Source: Bacteroidota bacterium (GTDB lineage Bacteria > Bacteroidota > Bacteroidia > B-17B0 > Aurantibacillaceae). From it: a stretch of 64,000 nucleotides of DNA. Below the pieces are notes generated by a model. That model was not told the DNA's origin. It saw nothing but the letters and a program-made list of their open reading frames with translations, and did no database searches. Where the stretch lies: assembly GCA_030684395.1 (NCBI GenBank), contig JAUXTT010000017.1, forward strand, positions 62,001 through 126,000. The letters are read 5' to 3'. Of the stretch, positions 9,988 through 18,396 are shown piece by piece. The translations under genes and the position numbers were made by a program. Positions within the stretch are counted from its first letter, which is position 1; each line of letters starts with the position of its first letter.

Positions 9988-12900
9988 ATGCGAAGTAAGT
10001 ACCATATCCTATTTGTAGTATGCGCTTTACTGGCAGTGAGTTCTGTAAAATCTCAGGCCGTAAAATTCAGGAGCATTGGAACCGATCAGGGTTTGTCGGT
10101 TGGTTTTGTGCAATGTGTTGTTCAGGATCATAAAGGGTTTATGTGGTTCGGAACGCAGGACGGTCTCAATAAATATGATGGCTACGAAATGGCTATTTTC
10201 CGCAACAACCCTAAAGAAAAAAACTCCATCAGTAATAACGATGTTTTGTGTATTTATGAAGATAGTAAGCTCACACTTTGGATAGGAACCAACGGGGGTG
10301 GGTTAGAAGAATACGACCCGGTGTTAAATAAATTTACTCACCATCAAAATAAAGCAGGCGATAAAAATAGTTTGGGGAACAATACTGTTCGTTGTATTTA
10401 TCAGGATGAACAAGGCATTATTTGGGTTGGTACCGATATAGGATTAAGCAGGTACGAACAAAAGACGGGAAAATTCACCAATTACGAGTATACCGAAAAT
10501 TGCACTAATTGTTTATCAGCTAATATTGTTTATGCTATTACTTCTACTTCAAATGGAATGTTGTGGATAGGAACTCAGGACGGCGGTCTGAATTCCTTTG
10601 ATACAAAAACACAAAAATTTGATGCATACAATATTCCCAATGAATTGATGTATAGTGGGAAACAGGAGTATCTTAATCAATACCGCATGCGAATCATTTC
10701 ACTTTATCCAAAGGGAGATGGTACCATGTTGGTTGGAACTGATGGAGGTGGCTTAGGGCTTTTTGACATAAATGCCCGTGTATTTAAAAATTTCACTACT
10801 TTTTATTCTTCCGGTAATCCCGAAATAGTTGCAGAAAATAACCGGATCTGGTCAATCGCAAAAGACAGTAAAAATGAATTTTGGATCGCCTCCTATGGTG
10901 GCGGATTAATCCAGTACAATTCCAATACAGGAAAATATGTAATGCATCAAAACCGTAAGAATGATCCAACATCTTTGAATAGTAATGACATTCATAATGT
11001 TTTTATTGATAAGCAAGATAACGTGTGGGCCGGAACCCAAAACGGTGGCGTAAACATTTATTTCAGGTACTCGGCAAAATTCAAGCATTATGAAACAAGT
11101 GAAAATTCGGAATTAGTACTTGCAAACAAATTGATTTTTGCTATTATGCAGGATAAAGAAGGAGTTGTTTGGTTGGGTACAGACGGAGGCGGAATTCAAA
11201 CCCTTGATATCAAAAATAAAAAGGTGAGCGATAGAAATGATTTGCTAAAAGATGTTGCGAATAAATCCATATTGTCTTTGATACAGGATAGGGAAGGGGA
11301 TATCTGGATTGGTACCTGGGGCTCCGGATTGTATCATTACATAGCACAAACCGGAAAAGTAGAAGCTATGTTAGATGATGATCCTATTTATGCAACCATT
11401 GTTTCTCTATACCAGGATAGTAATGGGGACGTTTGGATAGGAACTTATAATGGTGGGCTGTTCAGGTATAAAAAACAAACCGGCCTTCTGAAAAGATTCA
11501 CGCACTTTCAAGGTTTATCAAACGATGTGATTTTTGGGATTTTTGAAGATTCAAATAAAAACCTTTGGATAGGAACTGAAGCAGGAGGTGCATGTGTAAA
11601 GAACATTAAAGAGTTTGATAATGCTTCAAAACCATTTACTCTATACTCCAAAAAGGAAACAAAGAATACACTCAGCTCCGATAAGGTATTTTGTTTTTAT
11701 GAAGATCTGGAAAAAAATATCTGGATAGGTACATCCAATGGTTTAAATAAGCTGGAAAAGGCTTCAGGAAATATTTTGTCTTATCACGAATCGGAAGGGT
11801 TGCCCAATGGAAATATTTATGGAATTATCCCTGATAAAAAAGGAAATTTATGGATGACAACCAATAAGGGGCTTTCACGCTTTAATCCTAACATTGAAAA
11901 TAATGAAGGCTCTGCATTCAAAAATTTTGATTTAAAAGACGGATTGCAGGGGATGGAATTTAATCAGGGGGCATATTTTAAGGGGCATGACGGAACTATA
12001 TTTATAGGCGGTGAAAATGGATTAAATGCTTTTGATCCGGATCATATTGTAGATAATCCGCACGTGCCATCTGTTTACATTACTTCTTATAAACGCTTTG
12101 GTAAAGAAGTATTCTTCGATAGTACCATTACAAGCAAACGGTTTATTGAATTAGAATATAAGGACAATTCACTTTCTATTGATTTTGTTGCTTTGGATTA
12201 CCTGATGCCTTCTGAAAATAAATTTCAGTATATGTTGGAAGGTGTTGATGAAAAATGGTCGGCTCCAAGTAATTTTAGACATGCAACTTATACACAATTG
12301 GATGGCGGGGATTATATTTTGAGAATTAAAGCCTCTAACAGCGATGGGGTTTGGAATGAACAACCGCTCGAAATTCATATTCGTGTTAATCCGCCTTGGT
12401 GGAAAACCAAATGGTTTTATACGCTTAGTATTATTTTAGTTACAGGCGGAGTATTCGGATTTGTTAGTTACAGAACAGCAGCCATTAAAAAAGAAAACAG
12501 GATCCTGGAGCAAAAGGTAGAAGAACGTACGCACGAATTGGCCCAGAAGAACAAAGATATTTTGAGTAGTATCGAATATGCAAAACGTATTCAGGAAGCC
12601 ATATTACCTCCGAAAAATGTTATTTTTAATAAACTACCGGAGGCATTTATATTATACAAGCCAAAAGATATAGTGAGTGGAGATTTTTACTGGTTTGGAG
12701 AAAAAAACAACCTTAAGATATTTGCAGTGGTTGATTGTACAGGGCATGGTGTGCCGGGAGCTTTCATGAGTATGATCGGTCATAACTTATTGCATCAGAT
12801 AGTAAATGAAAAAGGTTTCTATGATCCGGGTTCCATTTTAACTCAATTACATCTGGGAGTTCAGGCCGCATTAAAACAAGGTGTGAGTGATGAGGTTAGA

Positions 12901-13317
12901 ACAGCAGACGGTATGGATGTTTCTATTGTAACCATTAATACCGAAACACGTGAAATAAAATATTCAGGCGCTAACAGATCGCTTGTGTTGGTAAACGCAA
13001 GTGGCGATATGGATAGGATAGAAGCGAATAAATTTCCGATTGGCGGTTCTCAACTCGATATGGAACGCGTGTTTACTACACATAGTAGAAAACTAAATAA
13101 ACGCGATACCATCTATATGTTTAGTGATGGTTATGCCGATCAGTTTGGCGGCGAAAAAGGTAAAAAATACATGGTAAAACGATTCCACGAGTTCTTATGT
13201 TCTATTCAGGAATACCCAATGCAAACACAAGCTGAGTTACTAAACGATAACATCGAAAAATGGCGTGGTGAATACGAACAGGTAGATGATATTTTGGTTG
13301 CCGGTATTCGTTTTTAA
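9988..13317 (+). CDS. Two-component-type propeller/Y_Y_Y/SpoIIE phosphatase
   Basis: A 1109-aa sensor-effector hybrid. After a signal peptide (VVCALLAVSSVKSQA) come many Reg_prop propeller repeats (about 30-690) with the recurring word DxxGxxWxGTxxGGL. A Y_Y_Y domain follows (about 715-780), then one membrane segment (about 812-830), a coiled coil (IKKENRILEQKVEERTHELA), and a C-terminal SpoIIE/PP2C-like Ser phosphatase (about 860-1109; SGDFYWFGE, VDCTGHGVPGAFMS, MFSDGYADQFGG). A periplasmic signal would thus control a cytoplasmic phosphatase. Such phosphatases act on anti-sigma-antagonist-type proteins, but no partner is encoded nearby. The architecture is common in Bacteroidota. Confidence 0.9.
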   Translation: MRSKYHILFVVCALLAVSSVKSQAVKFRSIGTDQGLSVGFVQCVVQDHKGFMWFGTQDGLNKYDGYEMAIFRNNPKEKNSISNNDVLCIYEDSKLTLWIGTNGGGLEEYDPVLNKFTHHQNKAGDKNSLGNNTVRCIYQDEQGIIWVGTDIGLSRYEQKTGKFTNYEYTENCTNCLSANIVYAITSTSNGMLWIGTQDGGLNSFDTKTQKFDAYNIPNELMYSGKQEYLNQYRMRIISLYPKGDGTMLVGTDGGGLGLFDINARVFKNFTTFYSSGNPEIVAENNRIWSIAKDSKNEFWIASYGGGLIQYNSNTGKYVMHQNRKNDPTSLNSNDIHNVFIDKQDNVWAGTQNGGVNIYFRYSAKFKHYETSENSELVLANKLIFAIMQDKEGVVWLGTDGGGIQTLDIKNKKVSDRNDLLKDVANKSILSLIQDREGDIWIGTWGSGLYHYIAQTGKVEAMLDDDPIYATIVSLYQDSNGDVWIGTYNGGLFRYKKQTGLLKRFTHFQGLSNDVIFGIFEDSNKNLWIGTEAGGACVKNIKEFDNASKPFTLYSKKETKNTLSSDKVFCFYEDLEKNIWIGTSNGLNKLEKASGNILSYHESEGLPNGNIYGIIPDKKGNLWMTTNKGLSRFNPNIENNEGSAFKNFDLKDGLQGMEFNQGAYFKGHDGTIFIGGENGLNAFDPDHIVDNPHVPSVYITSYKRFGKEVFFDSTITSKRFIELEYKDNSLSIDFVALDYLMPSENKFQYMLEGVDEKWSAPSNFRHATYTQLDGGDYILRIKASNSDGVWNEQPLEIHIRVNPPWWKTKWFYTLSIILVTGGVFGFVSYRTAAIKKENRILEQKVEERTHELAQKNKDILSSIEYAKRIQEAILPPKNVIFNKLPEAFILYKPKDIVSGDFYWFGEKNNLKIFAVVDCTGHGVPGAFMSMIGHNLLHQIVNEKGFYDPGSILTQLHLGVQAALKQGVSDEVRTADGMDVSIVTINTETREIKYSGANRSLVLVNASGDMDRIEANKFPIGGSQLDMERVFTTHSRKLNKRDTIYMFSDGYADQFGGEKGKKYMVKRFHEFLCSIQEYPMQTQAELLNDNIEKWRGEYEQVDDILVAGIRF

Positions 13318-13375
13318 ATTCCCTTTTTTCATTAAGAAACAGCGTTAACTAAAAATATTTTATCACCTGAAATAG

Positions 13376-13397
13376 TATTTAGATATTTGTCTAAATA
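13376..13397. promoter_or_regulatory. Inverted-repeat operator upstream of the ArsR/SdpR-like gene
   Basis: A perfect 8-bp inverted repeat, TATTTAGA-N6-TCTAAATA, ends 12 nt before the GTG start of the ArsR-family gene. Its position fits an autorepressor operator, as known for SdpR. The assignment is an inference from symmetry and location. Confidence 0.55.
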
Positions 13398-13409
13398 TAT
13401 AATTACAAC

Positions 13410-13697
13410 GTGAATTTATTATTCAAAGCACTTAACGACGCAACCCGCAGAGAGATACTGGAGTTACTAAGAGAAGGAGATAAAACCGCCGGAGAGATTG
13501 CGGATAGTTTCAATATTTCTAAACCAAGTATTTCCCATCACCTCGACCTTTTAAAACAGGCGAGTTTGGTTGATTGCACAAAAAACGGACAGTTTATAAC
13601 GTATACCTTAAACATGACCGTTATGGATGATTTAGTAGCATGGTTAGTTCAATTTAAAAAATCCGATAAAAATGGAAACAACATCAAAAAGAAATGA
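13410..13697 (+). CDS. ArsR-family (SdpR-like) autorepressor
   Basis: A 95-aa winged-helix protein starting at GTG. The sequence LFKALNDATRREILELLREG, then TAGEIADSFNISKPSISHHL for the recognition helix, and TYTLNMT for the wing, is typical of the autorepressor subgroup of ArsR proteins (SdpR-like). There are no Cys pairs for metal sensing. It overlaps the following SdpI-like gene by 26 nt, so the two are cotranscribed. In Bacillus the SdpR-SdpI pair couples signal reception at the membrane to derepression; here the partner is truncated (see 13672-14337). Confidence 0.85.
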   Translation: MNLLFKALNDATRREILELLREGDKTAGEIADSFNISKPSISHHLDLLKQASLVDCTKNGQFITYTLNMTVMDDLVAWLVQFKKSDKNGNNIKKK

Positions 13698-14337
13698 GGT
13701 CATTTATGTGGTACTTTTATTTGTACCATTGATTTATTTAGTAAGCATTTGGAAAACATTGCCTGCCCAGGTTCCAATGCACTTTGATATTAATATGAAC
13801 CCCGATCGTTATGGAAGTAAATGGGAATTGGTTTTTCTTTTACCGGGGATACAACTATTGATACACTTGATTTTTTGGATGATGAAAAAAATCGATCCTA
13901 AGGGAAAGATTAAACAGTATCCGAAAATGATGAAGGCAGTACATATGGTGTTGAGTGCCTTTATGTGTATTATGGGCTGTGTGGTTGTTTATATGTGTAC
14001 TAACAAAGAGCAGTTGGCAGGGACTTCAAAATACCTGGTAGCGTTTGTGTGCATCATGTTTACTGTACTCGGAAATTATTTGCCTGTAATAAAACAAAAT
14101 TATTTCCTGGGAATTCGTACACCCTGGACGTTAGAGAGTGAAGCTGTATGGCAAAAAACCCATCAATTGGGTGGTAAACTTTTCTTTTAGGGCGGCATTG
14201 TGTTGGTTCTTCTTGCCTTTATTCTTCCTAATAAGCCGGCGGCCATTAGTTGTGTTTCCGGATTGATAGTGCTTTCAGTTATTCCGGTTGTGTACTCCTT
14301 TGTATTATATAAGAAGGCAAAAAATACAGTTCAATAG
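13672..14337 (+). pseudogene. SdpI-like DUF1648 membrane protein broken by in-frame TAG
   Basis: The reading frame encodes an N-terminal DUF1648 part (VPMHFDINMNPDRYGSKWE) with several membrane helices and the start of the SdpI domain (NYFLGIRTPWTLESEAVWQK, then HQLGGKLFF). A TAG stop at 14188-14190 ends the protein at 172 aa. The same frame stays open beyond it for 48 more sense codons of membrane-helix character (GGIVLVLLAFILPNKPAAI) to a second TAG at 14335-14337. The two parts together give about 221 aa, the usual size of this family, so the gene looks recently interrupted by one nonsense change. A base-call error or readthrough are alternatives. It follows the SdpR-like regulator. Confidence 0.75.
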
Positions 14338-14443
14338 CTGAATTATTTGGCACTGTTCTTTTTTTGAAATCAGGGAATAGTTATCTTAGGTGCATTTAAT
14401 ATTTACTAGCATTGTTAATTGCAATATAGTTAAACGTACCTGC

Positions 14444-14968
14444 ATGGAAGAAAAATTTGCCATTGAAGAAGAAATGACGACAAATGAAAAGTACCGGGTA
14501 ACTCTTATTTTGTTTGGTCGTTCAAAAAAAATAAGACGTATACTTTGGTTTATTCTCACTCCTGTTATTTTACTGGTAGTACTCAATACAGTGTTGATTT
14601 TTATGGATCGGAGTAATGTATATATGGCTTCCAGGCCATCGATGTGGCCAATGTTCATATTTCCGGGAATAGTACTTTTTATGATGTTCGGACTTCCTTA
14701 TATTTTGTTTGTGGCGGGTAGTAAAAATATTCAGCAGAATAAACTCTTTATTAATGATTGGGGCTTCGTGAGAAAAGTAAAGGCTTTCGAATTTAGAAAA
14801 CCATGGAATGGTTTCAGTCATTGGGTAGAAACAAAAGAGTTTATTCTGTTGTACTTTTCAGAAAACGGTTTGGGCGCACATGTTATTCAAAAAAGGAAGC
14901 TGGATTCATATGAGGAGCTTCAGCGTCTTCTCGATTTTTTGGAAAGCAAACTTCCGTGTAAGAAATGA
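14444..14968 (+). CDS. YcxB-like two-helix membrane protein
   Basis: A 174-aa protein. The ATG at 14444 is chosen because the longer ORF from 14390 begins with residues that do not look coding. Two membrane segments (about 38-58 and 70-95) are followed by a cytosolic domain containing NKLFINDWGFVRKVKAFEFRKPWNGFSHW and a strand ending FILLYFSENGLGAHVIQKR. This layout is that of YcxB-like proteins, whose function is unknown. The next small membrane gene overlaps its stop by 4 nt. Confidence 0.6.
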   Translation: MEEKFAIEEEMTTNEKYRVTLILFGRSKKIRRILWFILTPVILLVVLNTVLIFMDRSNVYMASRPSMWPMFIFPGIVLFMMFGLPYILFVAGSKNIQQNKLFINDWGFVRKVKAFEFRKPWNGFSHWVETKEFILLYFSENGLGAHVIQKRKLDSYEELQRLLDFLESKLPCKK

Positions 14969-15192
14969 AAACGGTAAAAATAGTGCTCGAAGTTTTTCTG
15001 ATTGTTTTGGCATTTTTCCTTTCTGTCCCTGCAATGTTTTTAACTATTACTTTATTGGAAACTCTTCTGAAAATAGGAGATGCGTACGGGATTGGCTTTT
15101 TTATTGGTAACGCGCTGGGGTATTTGTTATTATGGGCGATAGTATTTCTCCTTGTTTTCTATGGTGTAAAACTTATTAGCCGCAAGTGCTAA
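14965..15192 (+). CDS. Small two-helix membrane protein
   Basis: A 75-aa protein with two hydrophobic segments (about 5-30 and 42-68) ending in a basic tail (KLISRKC). The start codon overlaps the stop of the YcxB-like gene (ATGA), which supports real translation. No family is recognised; it may be a partner of the preceding membrane protein. Confidence 0.55.
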   Translation: MKTVKIVLEVFLIVLAFFLSVPAMFLTITLLETLLKIGDAYGIGFFIGNALGYLLLWAIVFLLVFYGVKLISRKC

Positions 15193-15645
15193 ACTAATTA
15201 GTTGACCCTCAAAAAGCATCCATATTAAATTATCGATATAAAAGACATATCTTTTCCCGCATAATTGTTTGGCCACTCTGTGGCCAGTATTCATCTATTA
15301 ACATTAAATTACTACTATTTGGCTCCTCTGGAGCCGTGCTTTGTAAGAATTTGCTCCAGAGGAGCAAAACAATAATATTACAAGCAATCAAAGTTTTAAG
15401 GCTACAGAGTAGCCAAATATTTTTGTGTACGGTAAATATCTGCAAGAATTTTAAAGCAGGTCAAAGATTCCTTGCAATACGAAACAATATAATTTTGATT
15501 GAATCTCCTTTATTAATAATGTTTGTGGAGTATTTGAGGGACGTCCAATTAAAACAAAAAAAGCGGATCTATTCGACCCGCATTATTCATTTACCTTAAA
15601 CACTATATGCTCAAAAGCGAATTTTAACCTGCAATAGCGCAATTT
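15193..15645. repeat. Intergenic cluster of four short perfect palindromes
   Basis: This space holds no convincing gene. It carries four hairpins that each have a 3-nt TCT or AGA loop: TGGCCAC/GTGGCCA (15270-15286), GGCTCC/GGAGCC (15321-15335), TTGCTCC/GGAGCAA (15351-15367) and GGCTAC/GTAGCC (15400-15414). The first two have TCT loops and the last two AGA loops, so the block is itself nested and roughly symmetrical. It looks like an interspersed extragenic palindromic element. Confidence 0.6.
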
Positions 15646-15689
15646 TTAATATACTTATGACAAGCCTTAACTTGTCATAAGTATATTAA
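15646..15689 (-). terminator. 19-bp perfect hairpin over the stop codon of the downstream minus gene
   Basis: Arms 15646-15664 and 15671-15689 are perfectly complementary with a 6-nt loop (CCTTAA). The right arm contains the TAA stop of the minus-strand gene ending at 15686. It should end that transcript, although a uridine run is weak. Confidence 0.5.
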
Positions 15690-16165
15690 TCACCCATCTT
15701 GTGTTTCAATTGTTTTAACATTTCCTGTCTAAAACTTTCTTCTGCTCTTCTAAGCTTAGCTACTTTTTTTACCGGCAACACTTTTTTGATCTTTTCATAA
15801 TAGGTCTTTAGTAATTCAGCTTCCTGCATCTTATGTTGGATATCAGCAGTGATGTACTCTTCGGCTTCCTTGTCGGTTGCGAAATTATAATCAGTTTGCT
15901 TATTGTATTTTTGTCTGAATTCTTTTCGTGAATCTTCCTGCTTTTTTTGATATTCATTATACACCGGCCAAAATGTCTGGGCTTCTACTTCAGTAAGATC
16001 AAGTTCTTTAGTAATATAAGCAACTCTTAACGCCTCTATCTTTTCTTTTCTTGCTTCTCTTTTTGGTCCGGGCTTAGGACCAGGTTCCACCTGTCCCGGC
16101 TTTTGAGCCATTAAAGCTGTACTTAAACTAACTACCAAAACAAGTGCTGTAATTATATTCTTCAT
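15686..16165 (-). CDS. Periplasmic Spy/CpxP-like small protein
   Basis: A 159-aa exported protein. The signal peptide (MKNIITALVLVVSLSTALMAQ) is followed by a Pro-rich linker (QVEPGPKPGPK). An all-helical part follows, with the LTXXQ-like words LDLTEVEAQTFWPVYNEYQ and many charged residues, as in periplasmic chaperone-like proteins of the Spy/CpxP/heavy-metal-sensor group. It follows the sigma factor and the putative anti-sigma factor in one minus-strand run, a common order in Bacteroidota, and may take part in envelope-stress sensing. The role is inferred from context. Confidence 0.65.
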   Translation of the reverse strand: MKNIITALVLVVSLSTALMAQKPGQVEPGPKPGPKREARKEKIEALRVAYITKELDLTEVEAQTFWPVYNEYQKKQEDSRKEFRQKYNKQTDYNFATDKEAEEYITADIQHKMQEAELLKTYYEKIKKVLPVKKVAKLRRAEESFRQEMLKQLKHKMGD

Positions 16166-16177
16166 GACATTTTATTT

Positions 16178-16750
16178 TTAAATTCCTAAATCTTCGTCTG
16201 TTATATTTGCTGTTTCCGGGTCTGACAAGATCTCATTCAACAGCTCATTATTTAACTGCGTATTCATTGAGTCCAACATCTCCCCATTGGCAACCGTTTC
16301 CAATTCATCTATACTTATTTGATCAAAGTACTTGCTATTGGTAATATCTTCCTTTGTTAAGCAAGCTATCTCGCTACAATCTACTTTTTCTATTTGCCCT
16401 TTGTTATACATTTTATAGAGCACTGTCGTTCCCATTGTCATTACAAATACAGCTGCAATAGCCAATTTATAACGTTTCACAAAACCTGAGAATTTTACAA
16501 TTACTGCTTCCTTTTTTTTCTCACTCTCTATCGCTGCCTTTACAAAATCTCTGGCTTCAAAATAATTTTCAGGGGCAATGAATGGATTTTTCTTCTCTAT
16601 AGAAGACAATACAGAAAATTCTTTTAATTCCTCTATTAATTCTATTTTAGAGAATAATTTTCTCGGCAAGGATTCAAAATATTCCTTCGGAACTTCGAAT
16701 TCATTTTCCTGCCCTTCTTTCCAATCTTCTATGTTATTATCCTTGTTCAC
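16178..16750 (-). CDS. Putative anti-sigma factor, single-pass membrane protein
   Basis: A 190-aa protein with a hydrophilic N-terminal half, one membrane segment (about 96-113, LAIAAVFVMTMGTTVLY) and an acidic C-terminal half. The words FEVPKEYFESLPRKLFSKI and FIAPENYFEARDF recur in small Bacteroidota proteins located directly after ECF sigma factors. Position (30 nt after the sigma factor) and topology suggest a regulator of that sigma factor. No canonical zinc-binding anti-sigma motif is seen, so this remains an inference. Confidence 0.55.
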   Translation of the reverse strand: MNKDNNIEDWKEGQENEFEVPKEYFESLPRKLFSKIELIEELKEFSVLSSIEKKNPFIAPENYFEARDFVKAAIESEKKKEAVIVKFSGFVKRYKLAIAAVFVMTMGTTVLYKMYNKGQIEKVDCSEIACLTKEDITNSKYFDQISIDELETVANGEMLDSMNTQLNNELLNEILSDPETANITDEDLGI

Positions 16751-16780
16751 GTTTGTTTGATTCTTTAAAAACCCAAAAGT

Positions 16781-17329
16781 TTAATTACTCACTAAATATT
16801 CTTCTACTTTTTTTGCTGCATGGTGATAAGACGCTTTTAGTGCGCCAACAGATGTTTCCAATACTTCCGACATTTTCTCATATGGCATTTCTTCATAGTA
16901 TCTTAAATTAAACACAATTCTTTGTTTTTCGGGTAGTGTTAAAATAGCCTGCTGTAGTTTGAGTTCAATCTGATCGCCTCTGAAATAATTATCACTTTCC
17001 AATGATTTACTTAATTGATATTCTATATCATTTATTGATTGGGTATTCTTTTTATTCTTTTGTTTCAAAAAAGTAAGTGCCTCATTCGTCGCAATTCTAT
17101 ATAACCATGTAAATAATTGCGATTCTTGTTTAAAATTATCCAGCCCTTTCCAGGTTTTTATAAAAGTATTTTGTAATACATCATCGGTATCATCATGATC
17201 GATCACTATTTTTCGAATATGCCAATATAATCTTCTCTGATATTTATTTACCAGGGCAGAAAATGCCTGTTCTCTGGAATTTTCCTTCGAGAATAATTGC
17301 AATATTTCTTCGTCATCCTGCTCTTTCAT
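16781..17329 (-). CDS. ECF-type RNA polymerase sigma-70 factor
   Basis: A 182-aa sigma factor. Region 2 is clear (AFSALVNKYQRRLYWHIRKI, then DDTDDVLQNTFIKTWKGLDNF), and region 4 follows (LPEKQRIVFNLRYYEEMPYE, then MSEVLETSVGALKASYHHAAKKVEEYL). It directs RNA polymerase to a small regulon. It is transcribed first in a run with a putative anti-sigma factor and a periplasmic helical protein, suggesting envelope-derived control. Family assignment is firm; the regulon cannot be deduced here. Confidence 0.93.
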   Translation of the reverse strand: MKEQDDEEILQLFSKENSREQAFSALVNKYQRRLYWHIRKIVIDHDDTDDVLQNTFIKTWKGLDNFKQESQLFTWLYRIATNEALTFLKQKNKKNTQSINDIEYQLSKSLESDNYFRGDQIELKLQQAILTLPEKQRIVFNLRYYEEMPYEKMSEVLETSVGALKASYHHAAKKVEEYLVSN

Positions 17330-17443
17330 ATTGATTAATCGGTACTAAGATGTAAAAAAAAGCCCAAGGTTTAACCTTACTTATTTTTATTTTGTATTTA
17401 TCTAAGTATGAGTATATTTGCAAGTCTTAAAACGATTCGAAAC

Positions 17444-18304
17444 ATGAAAAATACTTTTCTTAAAATTGCCCTTACAGCTTCTTTACCCGTGGTAATGATC
17501 TCTTGCGGAGGGGAAAAACCAAATGAAGATCAAATACTTAGCGATAGCACGATAGCTATGGTTGACACTACTCCGATTACCGTAAGCGACGATATTAAAT
17601 TTAAATTTGATTTTGCGGTTGCAAACATACCTTCCCCGGTTCAGGTGATCAATGACTTTTCTTCCTATGGCCTGTCATACAACAATACTATTATGCATGA
17701 TGTGGCAAAAGTAAAGACTTATTCAAGTGATTTTAGTAAATCTATCAATTTAGGGATTTACAACTTAGACATGGCTTATGCAATTGCAAATAATCAGGGT
17801 GCTGATGTAATGAAATACCTGAAAACTTCAATGTCGGAGGCAGATCAGTTAGGATTAAAAGCAGCTTTTGATCAGATGGTTGGAAAACGTGCAGAAGATA
17901 ATGTAAGTAATAAAGATTCATTATTGACTTTGATTGATCAGATATATGTAAAAGGTGATACTTATTTAAGAACAAACGATCGTGTTCAAACGGCAACTCA
18001 CATTTTTGTTGGGAGCTGGATAGAGGCATTGCATATTATTTGTGCTATTGACAAAGATGAAAAAGATGCAGCTCAAAAAACAAAAATACACACACATCTT
18101 TGGGACCAACGTTTTTACCTTAAAAACATTATTGACCTTTTAGGTTCTTTCAAAGACAAAAAAGAAGATCAAATGTTGATTGCCGAATTAACCAAAATTC
18201 AGACGGAGATTGACCTAATCAAAGATCCTAAAGATTTGGACGAAACTAAATTTAAATCAATCAGCGATAAAATTGTTGCTTTGCGTAGCAGCGTTACCAA
18301 ATAA
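17444..18304 (+). CDS. Lipoprotein, helical, unknown function
   Basis: A 286-aa lipoprotein. The ATG at 17444 is preferred over one 36 nt upstream because it gives a standard signal (MKNTFLKIALTASLPVVMIS) with the lipobox Cys before GGEK. The mature protein is mostly helical, with conserved-looking words (SYGLSYNNTIMHDVAK, IFVGSWIEALHIICAI). It resembles uncharacterised Bacteroidota lipoproteins; no domain with known function is recognised. A strong terminator follows and then a separate outer-membrane protein gene. Confidence 0.6.
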   Translation: MKNTFLKIALTASLPVVMISCGGEKPNEDQILSDSTIAMVDTTPITVSDDIKFKFDFAVANIPSPVQVINDFSSYGLSYNNTIMHDVAKVKTYSSDFSKSINLGIYNLDMAYAIANNQGADVMKYLKTSMSEADQLGLKAAFDQMVGKRAEDNVSNKDSLLTLIDQIYVKGDTYLRTNDRVQTATHIFVGSWIEALHIICAIDKDEKDAAQKTKIHTHLWDQRFYLKNIIDLLGSFKDKKEDQMLIAELTKIQTEIDLIKDPKDLDETKFKSISDKIVALRSSVTK

Positions 18305-18327
18305 TAATATTCATTTAAACTAATAGG

Positions 18328-18355
18328 AAGGCAGCATTATGGCTGCCTTTTTTGT
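18328..18355 (+). terminator. Rho-independent terminator
   Basis: AAGGCAGC/GCTGCCTT stem with a 6-nt loop and a T-run, 24 nt after the lipoprotein stop. Confidence 0.8.
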
Positions 18356-18396
18356 TTTAAGGAATTTTAATATATTTACGTTTGCAAACTATTCTT

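Noticed and set aside
14188-14190. Stop-codon reassignment of TAG
   Set aside because: Several intact genes in the window end with TAG at their expected family length.
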